Assembly: GCF_003951315.1 (NCBI RefSeq)
Contig: NZ_QLJH01000019.1
Coordinates: forward strand, 1-64,000
DNA from: Sphingomonas sp. S-NIH.Pt15_0812
GTDB lineage: Bacteria > Pseudomonadota > Alphaproteobacteria > Sphingomonadales > Sphingomonadaceae
Reading direction: 5' to 3'
Length of the DNA stretch: 64,000 bases
Below are positions 8,882-18,359 of the stretch, piece after piece. Each line of letters opens with the position of its first letter. Within the stretch, counting starts at the first letter, position 1. The translations under genes and the position numbers were made by a program. The notes below the pieces were generated by a model that was not told the DNA's origin, did no database searches, and worked only from the letters and a program-made list of their open reading frames with translations.

Positions 8882-10201
8882 CTATTCCGCCCGGCGGAAC
8901 GCGTCGAGCGATAGGCCGTGACGCGCGACCTTGTCGTAGAAGGTCTTGCGGGGGATGCCGAGCCGTTCCAGTGCGGAGCGGACATCGCCCTGCACCTCCT
9001 CCAGCACGGTGCGGATCACATCGCCCTCGAACCGCTCGACTCGCAAGGGAAGCGGCTCCATCTCCGGGGCGGTCGCGGCCTGGTCGGCCAGGCCCAGCGT
9101 CACGCGCTGCGCATAGTTGCGCAATTCGCGGACGTTGCCGGGCCAGTCATGCGTGTCGAGCCGCGCGCTGATGCCCGCATCGATGCTCGGCACCGGCCGT
9201 CCGAATCGCTCCGACGCCTCGCGTAGGAAGGCCGCGAACAGCAGCGGCACGTCGCCGCGCCGTTCGCGAAGGGGCGGCACGCGCAGCCGCACCGCATCCA
9301 GCCGGTAGAGCAGGTCGGCGCGGAACCGGCCGGCCGCCACCGCCTCGGCCAGATCGGTCTTGGCGGCGGCGACGATGCGCAGGTCGACGACGCGCGGGCC
9401 CTCGCCGCCGCCGCGCACCTCGCGCTCCTCGACGACGCGGAGCAGCTTGCCCTGGAGCGCGGGCGACATGCTGTCGATCTCGTCGAGGAACAGCGTGCCG
9501 CGATCGGCGGCGATGATCCGCCCTTCCTGTCCGCGCCGGCCGGCGGAGGGCCCCAGGCCGAACAGCTCCTCCTCCGCCACCGCATCGGGCAGGGCCGCGC
9601 AGTCGATCGCGACGAAGGGGCGGGCGCGGCGCGCGCTGGCGCGGTGGAGCAGCCGGGCGACCAGTTCCTTGCCGGTGCCCGTCTCGCCCTCGACCAGCAC
9701 ATCGACCTCGGCGGGCGCGACCTGGCGGATGGTGGCGCGCAGCCGCTCGATCGCGGGTGACTGGCCGATCAGCGGCGAGGCATGGTCGGCATCCTCCGCC
9801 AGTTGCCGCAACCGCCGGTTCTCCAGCACCAGCCGGCGCAGCTCCAGCGCGCGGTTGGCGCTGGCGACGAGCTGCTCGGGGGCGAAGGGCTTGGCGATGA
9901 AGTCGAACGCGCCGTCCTTCAGCATCGCCACCGCCATCGCGACATCGCCATGCCCGGTCATCAGCAGCACCGGGATTTCGCTGTCGATCGCGGCGGTGCG
10001 GTGGAACAGCTCGGTGCCGGTCATGCCCGGCATCCGGATGTCGGTGACGAGAATGCCGGGAAAGTCCGCGCTCAACCGCGAGAGCGCGGTGCGCGGATCG
10101 GCATGGGCCTCCACCTCCAGCCCGGCCAGCTCGAATGTCTGGACCAGCGCGGTGCGCAAGCCGTCATCGTCATCGACCAGCAGGATCTGAAGCTCGCTCA
10201 T
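8882..10201 (-). CDS. dctD: DctD-like NtrC-family response regulator lacking GAFTGA
   Basis: 439 residues. Receiver domain 1-120 with phospho-acceptor D54 in VTDIRMPGM and K104. AAA+ domain about 143-375 with Walker A GETGTGKE (172-179) and Walker B GTLFLDEI (235-242). A Fis-type helix-turn-helix ends the protein (GDVRSALERLGIPRKTFYDK). In this family the first AAA+ loop normally reads ELFGxExGAFTGA and contacts sigma-54; here it reads ELFGLGPSAGRRGQEG, so the contact motif is missing. The start overlaps the dctB stop by 4 nt, giving a two-component operon. It should control dctA, perhaps not through sigma-54. Confidence 0.88.
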   Translation of the reverse strand: MSELQILLVDDDDGLRTALVQTFELAGLEVEAHADPRTALSRLSADFPGILVTDIRMPGMTGTELFHRTAAIDSEIPVLLMTGHGDVAMAVAMLKDGAFDFIAKPFAPEQLVASANRALELRRLVLENRRLRQLAEDADHASPLIGQSPAIERLRATIRQVAPAEVDVLVEGETGTGKELVARLLHRASARRARPFVAIDCAALPDAVAEEELFGLGPSAGRRGQEGRIIAADRGTLFLDEIDSMSPALQGKLLRVVEEREVRGGGEGPRVVDLRIVAAAKTDLAEAVAAGRFRADLLYRLDAVRLRVPPLRERRGDVPLLFAAFLREASERFGRPVPSIDAGISARLDTHDWPGNVRELRNYAQRVTLGLADQAATAPEMEPLPLRVERFEGDVIRTVLEEVQGDVRSALERLGIPRKTFYDKVARHGLSLDAFRRAE

Positions 10202-12054
10202 GCGCGCGGCAATATCATGCGAAAGGCCGCCCCGCCCAGAGGCGAGGGGATCAGGTCGAGCGTCCCGCCGAATTCCACCACGATGTCGCGCGCGATGCCC
10301 AGGCCCAGGCCGAGTCCGTCGGGTCGGCCGGTGACGAAGGGGGTGAAGATCTCGCAGGCGCGATCCTCGGCGATGCCCGGGCCATTGTCGGCGACGGTCA
10401 GCGCCACGGTGTCCGCCGCGGTGGCGACGAGCAGCGCGACGCGCGGCGCCGCCCGGCCGGCGAGCGCATCCAGCGCGTTGGCGAGGAGATTGACCAGCAC
10501 CTGTTCCAGCCGCACCCGGCCCGCCACCACCATCGGCAGGTCGTCCGGTTCGGGCAGGTCGAGCGCGACGCCGGCGGCGCGCAGCCGGTCGCCGACCAAC
10601 AGCATCGTCCCCTCGATCACCTCGGTCAGCGGGATCGGCCCCAGGCTGCGGCTGCCGCGCCGGGCGAAGCGGCGCATCTCGCTGACGATGCTGCCGATCC
10701 GCTCGGTCAGCGCGGCGATGGTGGCGAGGTTCTCGGCGGTGCGTTCGGGCCGGGCGCGGTCCAGAAACAGGCGGCCATTCTCCGCCAGCGTGCGGATCGT
10801 CGCCACCGGCTGGTTGATCTCATGCGCGATGCCGGCGGTGATCTGTCCCAGCGAGCCGAGCCGGTTGGCCTGGGCCAGTTCCTCGCGCGCGGCGCGAAAG
10901 CGCTGGTCGGCGGCCATCCGCTCGGTGATCTCGACGCGCAGTCGGTCATTGGCGAGACGCAGGTCGCCGGTGCGCGCGGCGATCTCCGCCTCCAGCGCCT
11001 CGCGCCGGGCGGCGGCGCGCTCGCCCCGGCTGGTGCGCCACAGCCAGCCGGTGGCCAGCCCCGCCGCGATCAGCGCGAAGGCGAGCGTCGCGGTATGCGA
11101 CCAGGTGTCGGCCGTGTGCAGGGCCGGGGCCAGCGGCTCGACGTGCAGCAGGCGCCAACCGGGCAGCGGCGCGGCCAGCGTCGCGCTCGCCATCGCCGCG
11201 CGCGCCGCCGTCCCCTCGCGCCAGCGCGCCAGGGGCAGGGGCTGGTCGGCGAACTGACGGTGGATGCGGATCACCTGCCGCTCGGTCGCGGTCAGCGGAC
11301 GCAGGGTGGTGAATCGCTGCGTGGGGTCGCTCGCCACCACCACCACGCCGGTCGCGTCGGTCAGCAGCGTCATGCCCGCATCGCCGCGCCAGGCGCGCTC
11401 CAGGCGATCGAATTCCATCTTCACCACGATCACGCCGTCCGGATTCGCCGCCGAGCCGATGCGGCGCGCCAGGAACAGGCCGGCCCGGCCGCTGGTCGTG
11501 CCGATCGCGAAATACTCCGCCGCGCCATAGCGTTTGGCCTGGAGGAAGTAGGGGCGAAAATCGTAGCGCTGGCCGGCGAAGCTGTCCGGCCGGTCGGCGT
11601 TGGAGGCGGCGACCGCCAGGCCGTTGCGATCGACCAGGTAGATGACGGGAGCGCCGGTCCGCTCGGCCAGCAGCTTCAGCTTGCCGTCGAGCCGCTCCGC
11701 CGCCGCGTCGCCGTCCGAGGCCAGCGCCGGGCGCAGTTCGGCGAACTCGCGCAGCACGATCGGCAACAGGCGGAACTTCTGCAACTCGCTGTCGAGCAGC
11801 CGCATCTGCTGGCGGGCGGTTCGCTCCACCTCGATCGCCAGCGACGCGCGCGCTTGGTCACGGGCATAGCGGCCGGCGATCAGCGCGAAGAGGATCGTCG
11901 CCACCGCGACCAGCAGCACCGCGACGACCGCGCGACGGGCGGCGGGGCTGGCGAACGGGCTGGCGGGGACGGGCACCTGTGTGGATTGCCGCAAGGCTGG
12001 GCGGCTTGGCAAGCGAATCCCCGCACGCTCGAGTCGCGCCCGTCGACCGCGCAA
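10198..12054 (-). CDS. dctB: DctB-like C4-dicarboxylate sensor histidine kinase
   Basis: Membrane sensor kinase of about 618 residues. A first membrane helix (about 41-61), a periplasmic double-PAS/Cache sensor region with YDFRPYF, a second helix near 320-340, a coiled coil, then the kinase core: H-box GIAHEINQP, N-box NLLANALDA, G-boxes DNGPGI and GLGLGLGIA. It pairs with the overlapping dctD gene. The listed start is a TTG at 12054; a GTG at 11976 would give 592 residues and keep all domains. Neither start has a good ribosome site. The kgtP-like gene begins 126 nt away on the other strand, so the promoters face apart. Confidence 0.9.
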   Translation of the reverse strand: MRGRRARLERAGIRLPSRPALRQSTQVPVPASPFASPAARRAVVAVLLVAVATILFALIAGRYARDQARASLAIEVERTARQQMRLLDSELQKFRLLPIVLREFAELRPALASDGDAAAERLDGKLKLLAERTGAPVIYLVDRNGLAVAASNADRPDSFAGQRYDFRPYFLQAKRYGAAEYFAIGTTSGRAGLFLARRIGSAANPDGVIVVKMEFDRLERAWRGDAGMTLLTDATGVVVVASDPTQRFTTLRPLTATERQVIRIHRQFADQPLPLARWREGTAARAAMASATLAAPLPGWRLLHVEPLAPALHTADTWSHTATLAFALIAAGLATGWLWRTSRGERAAARREALEAEIAARTGDLRLANDRLRVEITERMAADQRFRAAREELAQANRLGSLGQITAGIAHEINQPVATIRTLAENGRLFLDRARPERTAENLATIAALTERIGSIVSEMRRFARRGSRSLGPIPLTEVIEGTMLLVGDRLRAAGVALDLPEPDDLPMVVAGRVRLEQVLVNLLANALDALAGRAAPRVALLVATAADTVALTVADNGPGIAEDRACEIFTPFVTGRPDGLGLGLGIARDIVVEFGGTLDLIPSPLGGAAFRMILPRA

Positions 12055-12180
12055 CCTCGGGAAATCCCCACAACTGCTTGGCTAGGGCCTGGAAAATCGT
12101 GCCGCTTGCCGGCCGCGTCGATCCGGGGGAGCATGACGCGTCCCTGTCCGAATACGGCAGGAAAGAAACCAAGGAGAGAC

Positions 12181-13512
12181 ATGATGGCCGGTGCCGTTCC
12201 CCGTGATCCGATCCAGATGGCGGGCGCGCCTCCGACATCCTCCACCGCCGGCCGGTTGAAATCGATCATCGGCGGATCGACCGGCAATCTGGTCGAATGG
12301 TTCGACTGGTATGTGTATTCGGCCTTCACCCTGTATTTCGCGCCGCATTTCTTCCCCAGCACCGATCGCACCGCGCAGTTGCTGAGCGCGGCGGCGGTGT
12401 TCGCGGTCGGGTTCGTCATGCGGCCGATCGGCGCGTGGATCATGGGCATCTATGCCGACCGGCGCGGGCGCAAGGCGGGGCTGACCCTGTCGGTGACGCT
12501 GATGTGCGCGGGCTCGCTAATCATCGCGGTGACGCCCGGCTTCGAGACGATCGGCCTCGCCGCGCCCGCGCTGCTGGTGCTCGCCCGGCTGATGCAGGGC
12601 CTGTCGGTCGGCGGTGAATATGGCGCCAGCGCCACCTATCTGTCGGAGATGGCGGGCAAGGGGCGGCGCGGCTTCTTCTCGTCCTTCCAATATGTCACGC
12701 TGATCTCGGGACAGTTGCTGGCGATCTGCGTGCTCCTGATCCTGCAATCCACGCTGAGCGAGGCGGATCTCGACGCCTGGGGCTGGCGCATCCCGTTCGC
12801 GGTCGGCGCGTTGCTCGCGGTGGTCGTCTTCTATCTGCGGCGCGGGCTGGCGGAGACGGAGAGCTTCAAGAACGCCAAGCAGGAGGGGGCGCCCAAGTCC
12901 GGCTTCTGGCAACTGATCCGCCATCACCCGCGCGAGACGGCGACGGTGATGCTGCTGACCGCGGGCGGTACGCTCGCCTTCTACGCCTATTCGATCTACA
13001 TGCAGAAGTTCCTGGTCAACACCTCCGGCTTCAGCCGCGAGGTGGCGAGCCAGATCAATGCCGTGACCTTGTTCGTCTTCATGCTGCTGCAACCGCTGGT
13101 CGGCGGCCTCAGCGACCGGATCGGACGCAAGCCGATCATGGTGGCGTTCGGCATCGGCGGCCTGCTGTTCACCTATCCGATCTTCTCGACGCTGGCGACG
13201 GTGCGCGATCCGCTGACCGCCGGCCTGCTGGTGATGGCGGCGCTGATCATCGTCACCGGCTATACGTCGATCAACGCGGTGGTGAAGGCCGAGCTGTTCC
13301 CCGCCCATATCCGCGCGCTGGGCGTCGCCTTGCCCTATGCGCTGGCGAACACGATCTTCGGCGGCACCGCCGAATATGTCGCGCTGAAGTTCAAGGCGGC
13401 GGGCTGGGAACAGGGCTTCTACTGGTATGTCACCGCGATGATCGGCGTGTCGCTGATCGTCTATCTGCGGATGCGCGACACCGCGCGGCACAGCCAGATC
13501 ATCGAGGACTGA
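12181..13512 (+). CDS. kgtP: alpha-ketoglutarate permease-like MFS symporter
   Basis: A 443-residue metabolite:H+ symporter of the major facilitator superfamily. STGNLVEWFDWYVYS near the N-terminus, RPIGAWIMGIYADRRGRKAG between helices 2 and 3, LMQGLSVGGEYGASATYLSE in helix 5 and SDRIGRKPIM in the second half follow E. coli KgtP closely. The ATG at 12181 has AAGGAG 5 nt upstream. Divergent from dctBD, so this block handles both 2-oxoglutarate and C4-dicarboxylates; shared control by DctD is inferred. Confidence 0.88.
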   Translation: MMAGAVPRDPIQMAGAPPTSSTAGRLKSIIGGSTGNLVEWFDWYVYSAFTLYFAPHFFPSTDRTAQLLSAAAVFAVGFVMRPIGAWIMGIYADRRGRKAGLTLSVTLMCAGSLIIAVTPGFETIGLAAPALLVLARLMQGLSVGGEYGASATYLSEMAGKGRRGFFSSFQYVTLISGQLLAICVLLILQSTLSEADLDAWGWRIPFAVGALLAVVVFYLRRGLAETESFKNAKQEGAPKSGFWQLIRHHPRETATVMLLTAGGTLAFYAYSIYMQKFLVNTSGFSREVASQINAVTLFVFMLLQPLVGGLSDRIGRKPIMVAFGIGGLLFTYPIFSTLATVRDPLTAGLLVMAALIIVTGYTSINAVVKAELFPAHIRALGVALPYALANTIFGGTAEYVALKFKAAGWEQGFYWYVTAMIGVSLIVYLRMRDTARHSQIIED

Positions 13513-13519
13513 ACGCGAT

Positions 13520-13547
13520 CGGGGCGGGGGATCGCTCCCCCGCCCCG
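13520..13547 (+). terminator. hairpin terminator between kgtP and the protease gene
   Basis: CGGGGCGGGGG (13520-13530) pairs perfectly with CCCCCGCCCCG (13537-13547) across a 6-nt loop. It lies between convergent genes. No T-tract is seen on either side. Confidence 0.55.
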
Positions 13548-13575
13548 CCGGTCCTGCGGCTGACGCGACGGCGGT

Positions 13576-14658
13576 TCAGGCCGTGGCGGTCGCCCGGCGG
13601 GCCCGGCGGCGCAGGCCGACACCCATCATGCCGAAGCCGCCCAGCATCATCACCCAGCTCGACGGCTCGGGCACGGCGCTGGCAAGATAGGCGTTGATGA
13701 AGCCGGTATACGGCTTGACCCAGGTATCGCCCGTCAGCTCGCCGATCGAGGAGTTGGTGCAGTTGCCGCTCGCGGAGGCATAGGGATCGATGCTGCCGGT
13801 CCGGCCGCAGCCGCCGCCGAACACCGCGCCGGTCACGCCGAAAGAGGTGATGCCGGCGATCTTGCCGTCGATGAAGATCGGGCCGCCCGAATCCCCCGGC
13901 GAGGAGGCGCTTTCCCCGTCGATTCCGGTCTGCGACGTGCCCATGCCGCGGCCAAAGGCGTCATGCGTCGCCGTGCCGTCGTCGAAGTCGGACAGCAGGA
14001 TGTTGTGCTGGGCGTCGCCGAACACGTCGTCGCCGTAGAATTCGTAGAGGTTCCTGCCCTCGCGCTGCTTGTAGTCGTTGCTGACGCCGCCGGTGCCGGT
14101 GCCCTCCGGACCGCCGATCGTGCCGGTGCCGACGCGGGTGAAGTCGCGCAGCGGGTTGCCGTCATAGATGCCGTAGACGTCATGGCCGGTCGCCTCGCGC
14201 GACAGCGAGAACAGCGCGATGTCGTTGCCCGCGCCGAGGTCGGTCGCGTCGTAATCGTCATGCACCTTCCACGAGCCGGTGATGGCGGTGAAGGTGGTCT
14301 CGGCCGTGCGCTCGCCACGCGAAGGCAGGTAGAAGGTGACCGACGTCACCTTGTCCATCGTGCCGTCCTGCTTGAAATCCGACAGGCAGTGCGCGGCGGT
14401 CAGCACCGCGCCGCTCGACACCAACGCGCCGGTGCACAGCGACCCGAAACCCGTCGTCTTGGTGGACTCGAAGCTGATGAACAGCGATCCGACCCCGGTA
14501 TAGGAACCACCGGTCAGGCCACCGGCGACCTTGTCGGCGGTGGTATAGGTCATGATCGGCACAGCCTGGCCACCCAGGGTATAGGCCGCCTGCGCAGGCA
14601 TCGCGCCAGCCACCATCGCCAGCGTCGCCGCGGCGAGCATGGTCCACGTCTTCGTCAT
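13576..14658 (-). CDS. PEP-CTERM trypsin-like serine protease
   Basis: 360 residues from an ATG preceded by a run of G (GGGGGG). Signal peptide 1-24 (ending AQA). Chymotrypsin-fold protease domain with the full triad: H90 in TAAHC, D146 in GNDIALF and S257 in GDSGGP. The C-terminus is a PEP-CTERM sorting signal: VPEPSSW, a hydrophobic helix and an Arg-rich tail. PEP-CTERM proteins are exported and processed by an exosortase, linked to exopolysaccharide and biofilm. No exosortase gene is in this window. It is one of four PEP-CTERM loci here. Confidence 0.88.
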   Translation of the reverse strand: MTKTWTMLAAATLAMVAGAMPAQAAYTLGGQAVPIMTYTTADKVAGGLTGGSYTGVGSLFISFESTKTTGFGSLCTGALVSSGAVLTAAHCLSDFKQDGTMDKVTSVTFYLPSRGERTAETTFTAITGSWKVHDDYDATDLGAGNDIALFSLSREATGHDVYGIYDGNPLRDFTRVGTGTIGGPEGTGTGGVSNDYKQREGRNLYEFYGDDVFGDAQHNILLSDFDDGTATHDAFGRGMGTSQTGIDGESASSPGDSGGPIFIDGKIAGITSFGVTGAVFGGGCGRTGSIDPYASASGNCTNSSIGELTGDTWVKPYTGFINAYLASAVPEPSSWVMMLGGFGMMGVGLRRRARRATATA

Positions 14659-14986
14659 TTTCCCCCCTGTCTTATTCGCTGCAAAAGGCCGGCCCGCCAT
14701 GTTCAGGCGGCCGGTTCGGTCGCAAACCTGTCCTGTTTCGATGAGCTTAGCAAGATGGTGGTTACCGGAATATTATTCATGACCGATCCGTCATCTTGCG
14801 AATGCCGGCATGATGGAAATCATCACTCCAACCTTCCTGGAAATGCCGTTTCATCATTGATGAATTCCGCTTGAAATCAGAGTGTTGCTAGTGGAATTGG
14901 GCGGGACGCCGAAACGTCATCGATGTGAGACATGGGCGTCACAGGCCGGTGCTAACCCGTCCTGATCCGGGACAGGGAAGAGCCAT
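14659..14986. other. AT-richer intergenic region with divergent promoters
   Basis: 328 nt between two divergent genes, visibly richer in A and T than its surroundings. It must hold the promoters of the protease and the glycosyltransferase. I see a short palindrome CATCATTGATG near 14850 but no clear operator or RNA gene. Confidence 0.4.
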
Positions 14987-16039
14987 ATGCGGATTGCGAT
15001 CGTCACCGACGCCTGGGCGCCGCAGGTCAACGGCGTCGTCCGGACGCTGCGCGCGACGCGGGCGCAACTGGAGTCGATGGGCCATCGGGTGATGGTCGTC
15101 TCGCCCGACCGGTTCCTGTCGCTGCCCTGCCCGGGCTATGCCGAGATCCGGCTGGCGCTGGCGGGATCGCGCCGGGTCGGACGGATGATCGCCGACTTCG
15201 CGCCCGAGGCGGTGCATATCGCTACCGAGGGCCCGCTCGGCTGGGCGGCACGCGCCTGGTGCCTGCGGCAGGGGCTGCCCTTCACCACCGCCTATCACAC
15301 CCGCTTTCCCGAATATGTCGCCGCGCGCACGCCGCTCCGGGCGGAGCGGGTCTGGCCGATCATCCGGCGCTTCCATGCTCCCGCCCATGCGATCCTGGCC
15401 GCGACCGCCGGTGTCGAGGCGGTGCTGGCGGACCATGGCCTGACCCAGGCGCGGCGCTGGGGGCGGGGCGTCGACCTGGAGCAGTTCGATGCGATCGGGC
15501 CGATCGACCAGGCGATCCGGTCTCTGGGGGGACCGGGTCGGCCGGTGCTGCTCTATGTCGGGCGTGTCGCGGTGGAGAAGAATGTCGCCGCCTTCCTGTC
15601 GAGCCGCCATCCAGGCGTACGCGTCGTGGTCGGCGACGGACCGGCGCGCGCGGCACTGGAGCGGCGGTTTCCGGACGCGCACTTCCTGGGCGCGCGGCAC
15701 GGCACGGCGCTGGCCGCCGCCTATCGCGCCGCCGATGTGCTGGTCTTCCCCAGCCTGACCGACACGTTCGGGCTGGTGATGGTCGAGGCGCTGGCCTGCG
15801 GCACGCCGGTCGCGGCCTTTCCGGTGACGGGGCCGGTCGACGTGCTGGTGCCGGGCGTGGGCGGGATGCACGACGATCTGGACCGGGCGATCGCCATGGC
15901 GCTGCCCTGCGATCCCGCCGCCTGCGCCGCCTATGGCCAGGGGTTCAACTGGGCGGCCAGCGCCCGGCAATTCCTGTCCGCGCTCGCTCCGATCCCCGCC
16001 GAGCGGCGGTCGGCGACCATGGTTCCGGCGCTCGCCTGA
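14987..16039 (+). CDS. GT4-type glycosyltransferase (mannosyltransferase-like)
   Basis: 350 residues with the two-Rossmann GT-B fold. The N-terminal half has [15 protein letters not shown] and AYHTRFPEY, the donor half has [23 protein letters not shown] and the EX7E-like [19 protein letters not shown]. These features match GDP-mannose-dependent alpha-mannosyltransferases of the MgtA/PimB type, often involved in glycolipid synthesis at the inner membrane. The exact acceptor cannot be read from sequence. A purA gene follows after 64 nt. Confidence 0.85.
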   Translation: MRIAIVTDAWAPQVNGVVRTLRATRAQLESMGHRVMVVSPDRFLSLPCPGYAEIRLALAGSRRVGRMIADFAPEAVHIATEGPLGWAARAWCLRQGLPFTTAYHTRFPEYVAARTPLRAERVWPIIRRFHAPAHAILAATAGVEAVLADHGLTQARRWGRGVDLEQFDAIGPIDQAIRSLGGPGRPVLLYVGRVAVEKNVAAFLSSRHPGVRVVVGDGPARAALERRFPDAHFLGARHGTALAAAYRAADVLVFPSLTDTFGLVMVEALACGTPVAAFPVTGPVDVLVPGVGGMHDDLDRAIAMALPCDPAACAAYGQGFNWAASARQFLSALAPIPAERRSATMVPALA

Positions 16040-16103
16040 CGATTCGGCATGGACCCGGAGCCTCTGCGCCCTTAAGCGGCGCGCGGACAGCGAAGGAAGA
16101 ACT

Positions 16104-17393
16104 GTGGCGAACGTAGCGGTCATCGGCGCGCAATGGGGCGACGAGGGCAAGGGCAAGATCGTCGACTGGCTGGCAAGCCGAGCCGACATGGTCGTGCGAT
16201 TCCAGGGCGGGCACAACGCCGGGCACACGCTGGTGGTGGGTGACAAGACTTATAAATTGTCGCTCCTCCCCTCCGGCCTGGTGCGCGGCACCCCGTCGGT
16301 GATCGGCAATGGCGTGGTGCTGGACCCTTGGGCGCTCAAGGCGGAGATCGAGCGGCTGGGCGAGCAGGGCGTGGTCGCCACGCCCGAGACGCTGCGCATC
16401 GCCGATACCTGCCCCCTGATCCTGCCCTTCCACCGTGACTTGGACGGGTTGCGCGAGGATGCGAGCGGCGCGGGCAAGATCGGCACGACCCGGCGCGGCA
16501 TCGGCCCCGCCTATGAGGACAAGGTCGGCCGCCGCGCCATCCGGGTGTGCGACCTCGCGCATCTGGGTTCGCTGGAGCCGCAGCTCGACCGGCTGCTGGC
16601 GCATCACGATGCGCTGCGGGCGGGTTTCGGCGTCGACCCGATCGACCGCGCGGCGCTGATCGCGGAGCTGGAAGAGATTGCGGGCTTCGTCCTGCCCTTC
16701 GCCAAGCCGGTGTGGCGCGACCTCAACGAGGCGCGCAGCGCGGGCAAGCGCATCCTGTTCGAGGGTGCGCAGGGCGTGCTGCTGGATGTCGACCACGGCA
16801 CCTATCCGTTCGTCACCTCGTCCAACACCATCGCCGGGGCGGCGGCGGGCGGTTCGGGCCTGGGGCCCTCGGCGGTCGGCTTCGTGCTGGGCATCGCCAA
16901 GGCCTATACGACCCGCGTCGGCTCCGGCCCGTTCCCCACCGAGCTGGAGAATGAGACGGGCGAGCGGCTGGGCATGCGCGGCCATGAGTTCGGCACGGTC
17001 ACCGGCCGCAAGCGGCGCTGCGGCTGGTTCGATTCGGTGCTGGTGCGCCAGTCGGCGGCGGTGGGCGGCATCACCGGCATCGCGCTGACCAAGATCGACG
17101 TGCTCGACGGGTTCGAGGAGGTGCAGATCTGCACCGGCTATCGCCTGCGCGGCGAGGTGCTGGACTATTTCCCCTCGCACGCCGCCGACCAGGCGCTGGT
17201 CGAGCCGGTCTATGAGACGATGGAAGGCTGGAGCGAGTCGACGGCGGGCGCGCGCAGCTGGGCCGACCTGCCGGCGCAGGCGATCAAATATATCCGCCGC
17301 ATCGAGGAGTTGATCCGCTGCCCGGTCGCGCTGGTCTCGACCAGCCCGGAGCGGCTCGACACGATCCTGGTCCGCGATCCCTTCGCGGATTGA
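16104..17393 (+). CDS. purA: adenylosuccinate synthetase
   Basis: First committed step from IMP to AMP. The GTG start (16104) follows AAGGA by 6 nt and places [20 protein letters not shown] at the N-terminus, where the family begins. Other signatures are [38 protein letters not shown] and [10 protein letters not shown]. At 429 residues it has the standard length. An in-frame upstream extension to 15933 overlaps the glycosyltransferase and has no merit. Confidence 0.97.
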   Translation: MANVAVIGAQWGDEGKGKIVDWLASRADMVVRFQGGHNAGHTLVVGDKTYKLSLLPSGLVRGTPSVIGNGVVLDPWALKAEIERLGEQGVVATPETLRIADTCPLILPFHRDLDGLREDASGAGKIGTTRRGIGPAYEDKVGRRAIRVCDLAHLGSLEPQLDRLLAHHDALRAGFGVDPIDRAALIAELEEIAGFVLPFAKPVWRDLNEARSAGKRILFEGAQGVLLDVDHGTYPFVTSSNTIAGAAAGGSGLGPSAVGFVLGIAKAYTTRVGSGPFPTELENETGERLGMRGHEFGTVTGRKRRCGWFDSVLVRQSAAVGGITGIALTKIDVLDGFEEVQICTGYRLRGEVLDYFPSHAADQALVEPVYETMEGWSESTAGARSWADLPAQAIKYIRRIEELIRCPVALVSTSPERLDTILVRDPFAD

Positions 17394-17400
17394 CGACCCT

Positions 17401-17435
17401 CGGGGGCGGGGCGGCAGGATACCGCTCCGCCCCCG
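17401..17435 (+). terminator. purA terminator hairpin
   Basis: A 14-bp stem with one G-T pair: CGGGGGCGGGGCGG at 17401-17414 against CCGCTCCGCCCCCG at 17422-17435, loop of 7 nt, starting 7 nt after the purA stop. There is no strong T-tract. Confidence 0.6.
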
Positions 17436-17498
17436 GCGACGACGGGATACGCCGACGTTCGCGCTGCGACGACGCTAGGTAGGTTCCGGCGTAATTCG

Positions 17499-17541
17499 CG
17501 CGCCTGACGCCCTGGATCGTTTCGCTGCGCTCGCCATGACG
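17499..17541. repeat. REP-like intergenic repeat, copy A
   Basis: The core GACGCCCTGGATCGTTTCG followed by CTGCGCTCGCCATGACG closely matches the stretch at 55437-55480 (about nine of ten bases by eye). It lies between the 3' end of purA and the 3' end of the next gene. It looks like half of the hairpin repeat found whole at 55410-55473. Confidence 0.55.
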
Positions 17542-17570
17542 ATCCCAAGTCCCAATCATGTCATCGGGTT

Positions 17571-17813
17571 CTACAGTTCCGCCTGCGCCTCCCTGAGATC
17601 GGGGAAGCTGTAGCGCGACGGCGGATCGTCGCTCGTGCCGCGGGCGAACACGGCGATGTCGCCCGGCACGATGGCCTCTCTGGCCCAGACGTCCCAGCCG
17701 ATATGGATGAAGTCCGGCGTTCCGAACACGCGGACGGCGCTATGATATTCGTCGCCCCGGAATGCGACGAAATGGACCGCCCGTCGCGGGGGCGGGGCAC
17801 CCGCACATGTCAT
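17571..17813 (-). CDS. small hypothetical protein
   Basis: 80 residues, start ATG with GGAGG 8 nt upstream. The body contains VHFVAFRGDEYHSAVRVFG and PDFIHIGWDVWAREAI, then a polar C-terminal end. Similar short proteins with this FRGDEY...FG.PDFIH pattern occur widely in alphaproteobacteria, to my memory, without known function. It is cytoplasmic by appearance (no signal, no membrane helix). Confidence 0.65.
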   Translation of the reverse strand: MTCAGAPPPRRAVHFVAFRGDEYHSAVRVFGTPDFIHIGWDVWAREAIVPGDIAVFARGTSDDPPSRYSFPDLREAQAEL

Positions 17814-17868
17814 GCCGGGTGCCTCCGTCGCGACGGACCGGCAAGCCCGTCCGCCATGTCCATCTCGC

Positions 17869-17967
17869 TTATTGGTAGCCGCCGTTTTCCTCGCGCTCCT
17901 CGGCCGCGTCCTCCTGCACCTTCTCCATCTCTTCGGCTTCGTCCTGCGTGGTGTCGGGATCGATCAT
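17869..17967 (-). CDS. 32-residue acidic small protein
   Basis: The peptide begins MIDPDTTQDEAEEME and ends in ENGGYQ; nearly half its residues are Asp, Glu or Gln. The ATG is preceded by AAGGAG at an ideal 7 nt, which argues it is translated. It is predicted to be one helix or disordered. I believe comparable tiny acidic proteins recur in sphingomonads, but cannot name a function. Confidence 0.6.
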   Translation of the reverse strand: MIDPDTTQDEAEEMEKVQEDAAEEREENGGYQ

Positions 17968-18101
17968 GATGCTCTCCTTCGCGGTAGGATCAACGCGAGA
18001 TCCCGCCGGTCGGGCGCATGGGGATCGTCGATGCGATCCATGAGGCATCATCATGCGTTGACCCGGCACCCAAGCCAAGCGGCCGACCTTCGGAGATCAT
18101 C

Positions 18102-18320
18102 ATGCGGTTCGTTCAGATCGACATCCTTCCGTCCGGCAAGGCGCTGGTCGACATCGACAAGCTGACCCATGCCGTACCGGAGGGCGAAGGGTCGCGCCTG
18201 TTCCTGGGGGCGCAGCACCTCGACGTGCCGCATACGCTCGGCGAACTGGAGAATGTGCTGGCGGGGCGCGACCGCACCGACAATGGCGAGCATGGCCGAG
18301 CCGGCTTCGGCACGGGCTGA
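18102..18320 (+). CDS. small hypothetical protein
   Basis: 72 residues, opening MRFVQIDILPSGKALVDIDK. GGAG sits 7 nt before the ATG. No signal peptide or membrane segment. It ends 40 nt before the convergent TonB receptor stop. No family recognised. Confidence 0.55.
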   Translation: MRFVQIDILPSGKALVDIDKLTHAVPEGEGSRLFLGAQHLDVPHTLGELENVLAGRDRTDNGEHGRAGFGTG

Positions 18321-18359
18321 ACGCGATCTCCGCGCGCCATGCCCCGATCGGAAACCGCT

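Noticed and set aside
10135..12180. In-frame plus-strand extension of the kgtP-like gene by 682 codons
   Set aside because: It is antisense to dctB, has no homology, and a good ribosome site precedes the ATG at 12181.
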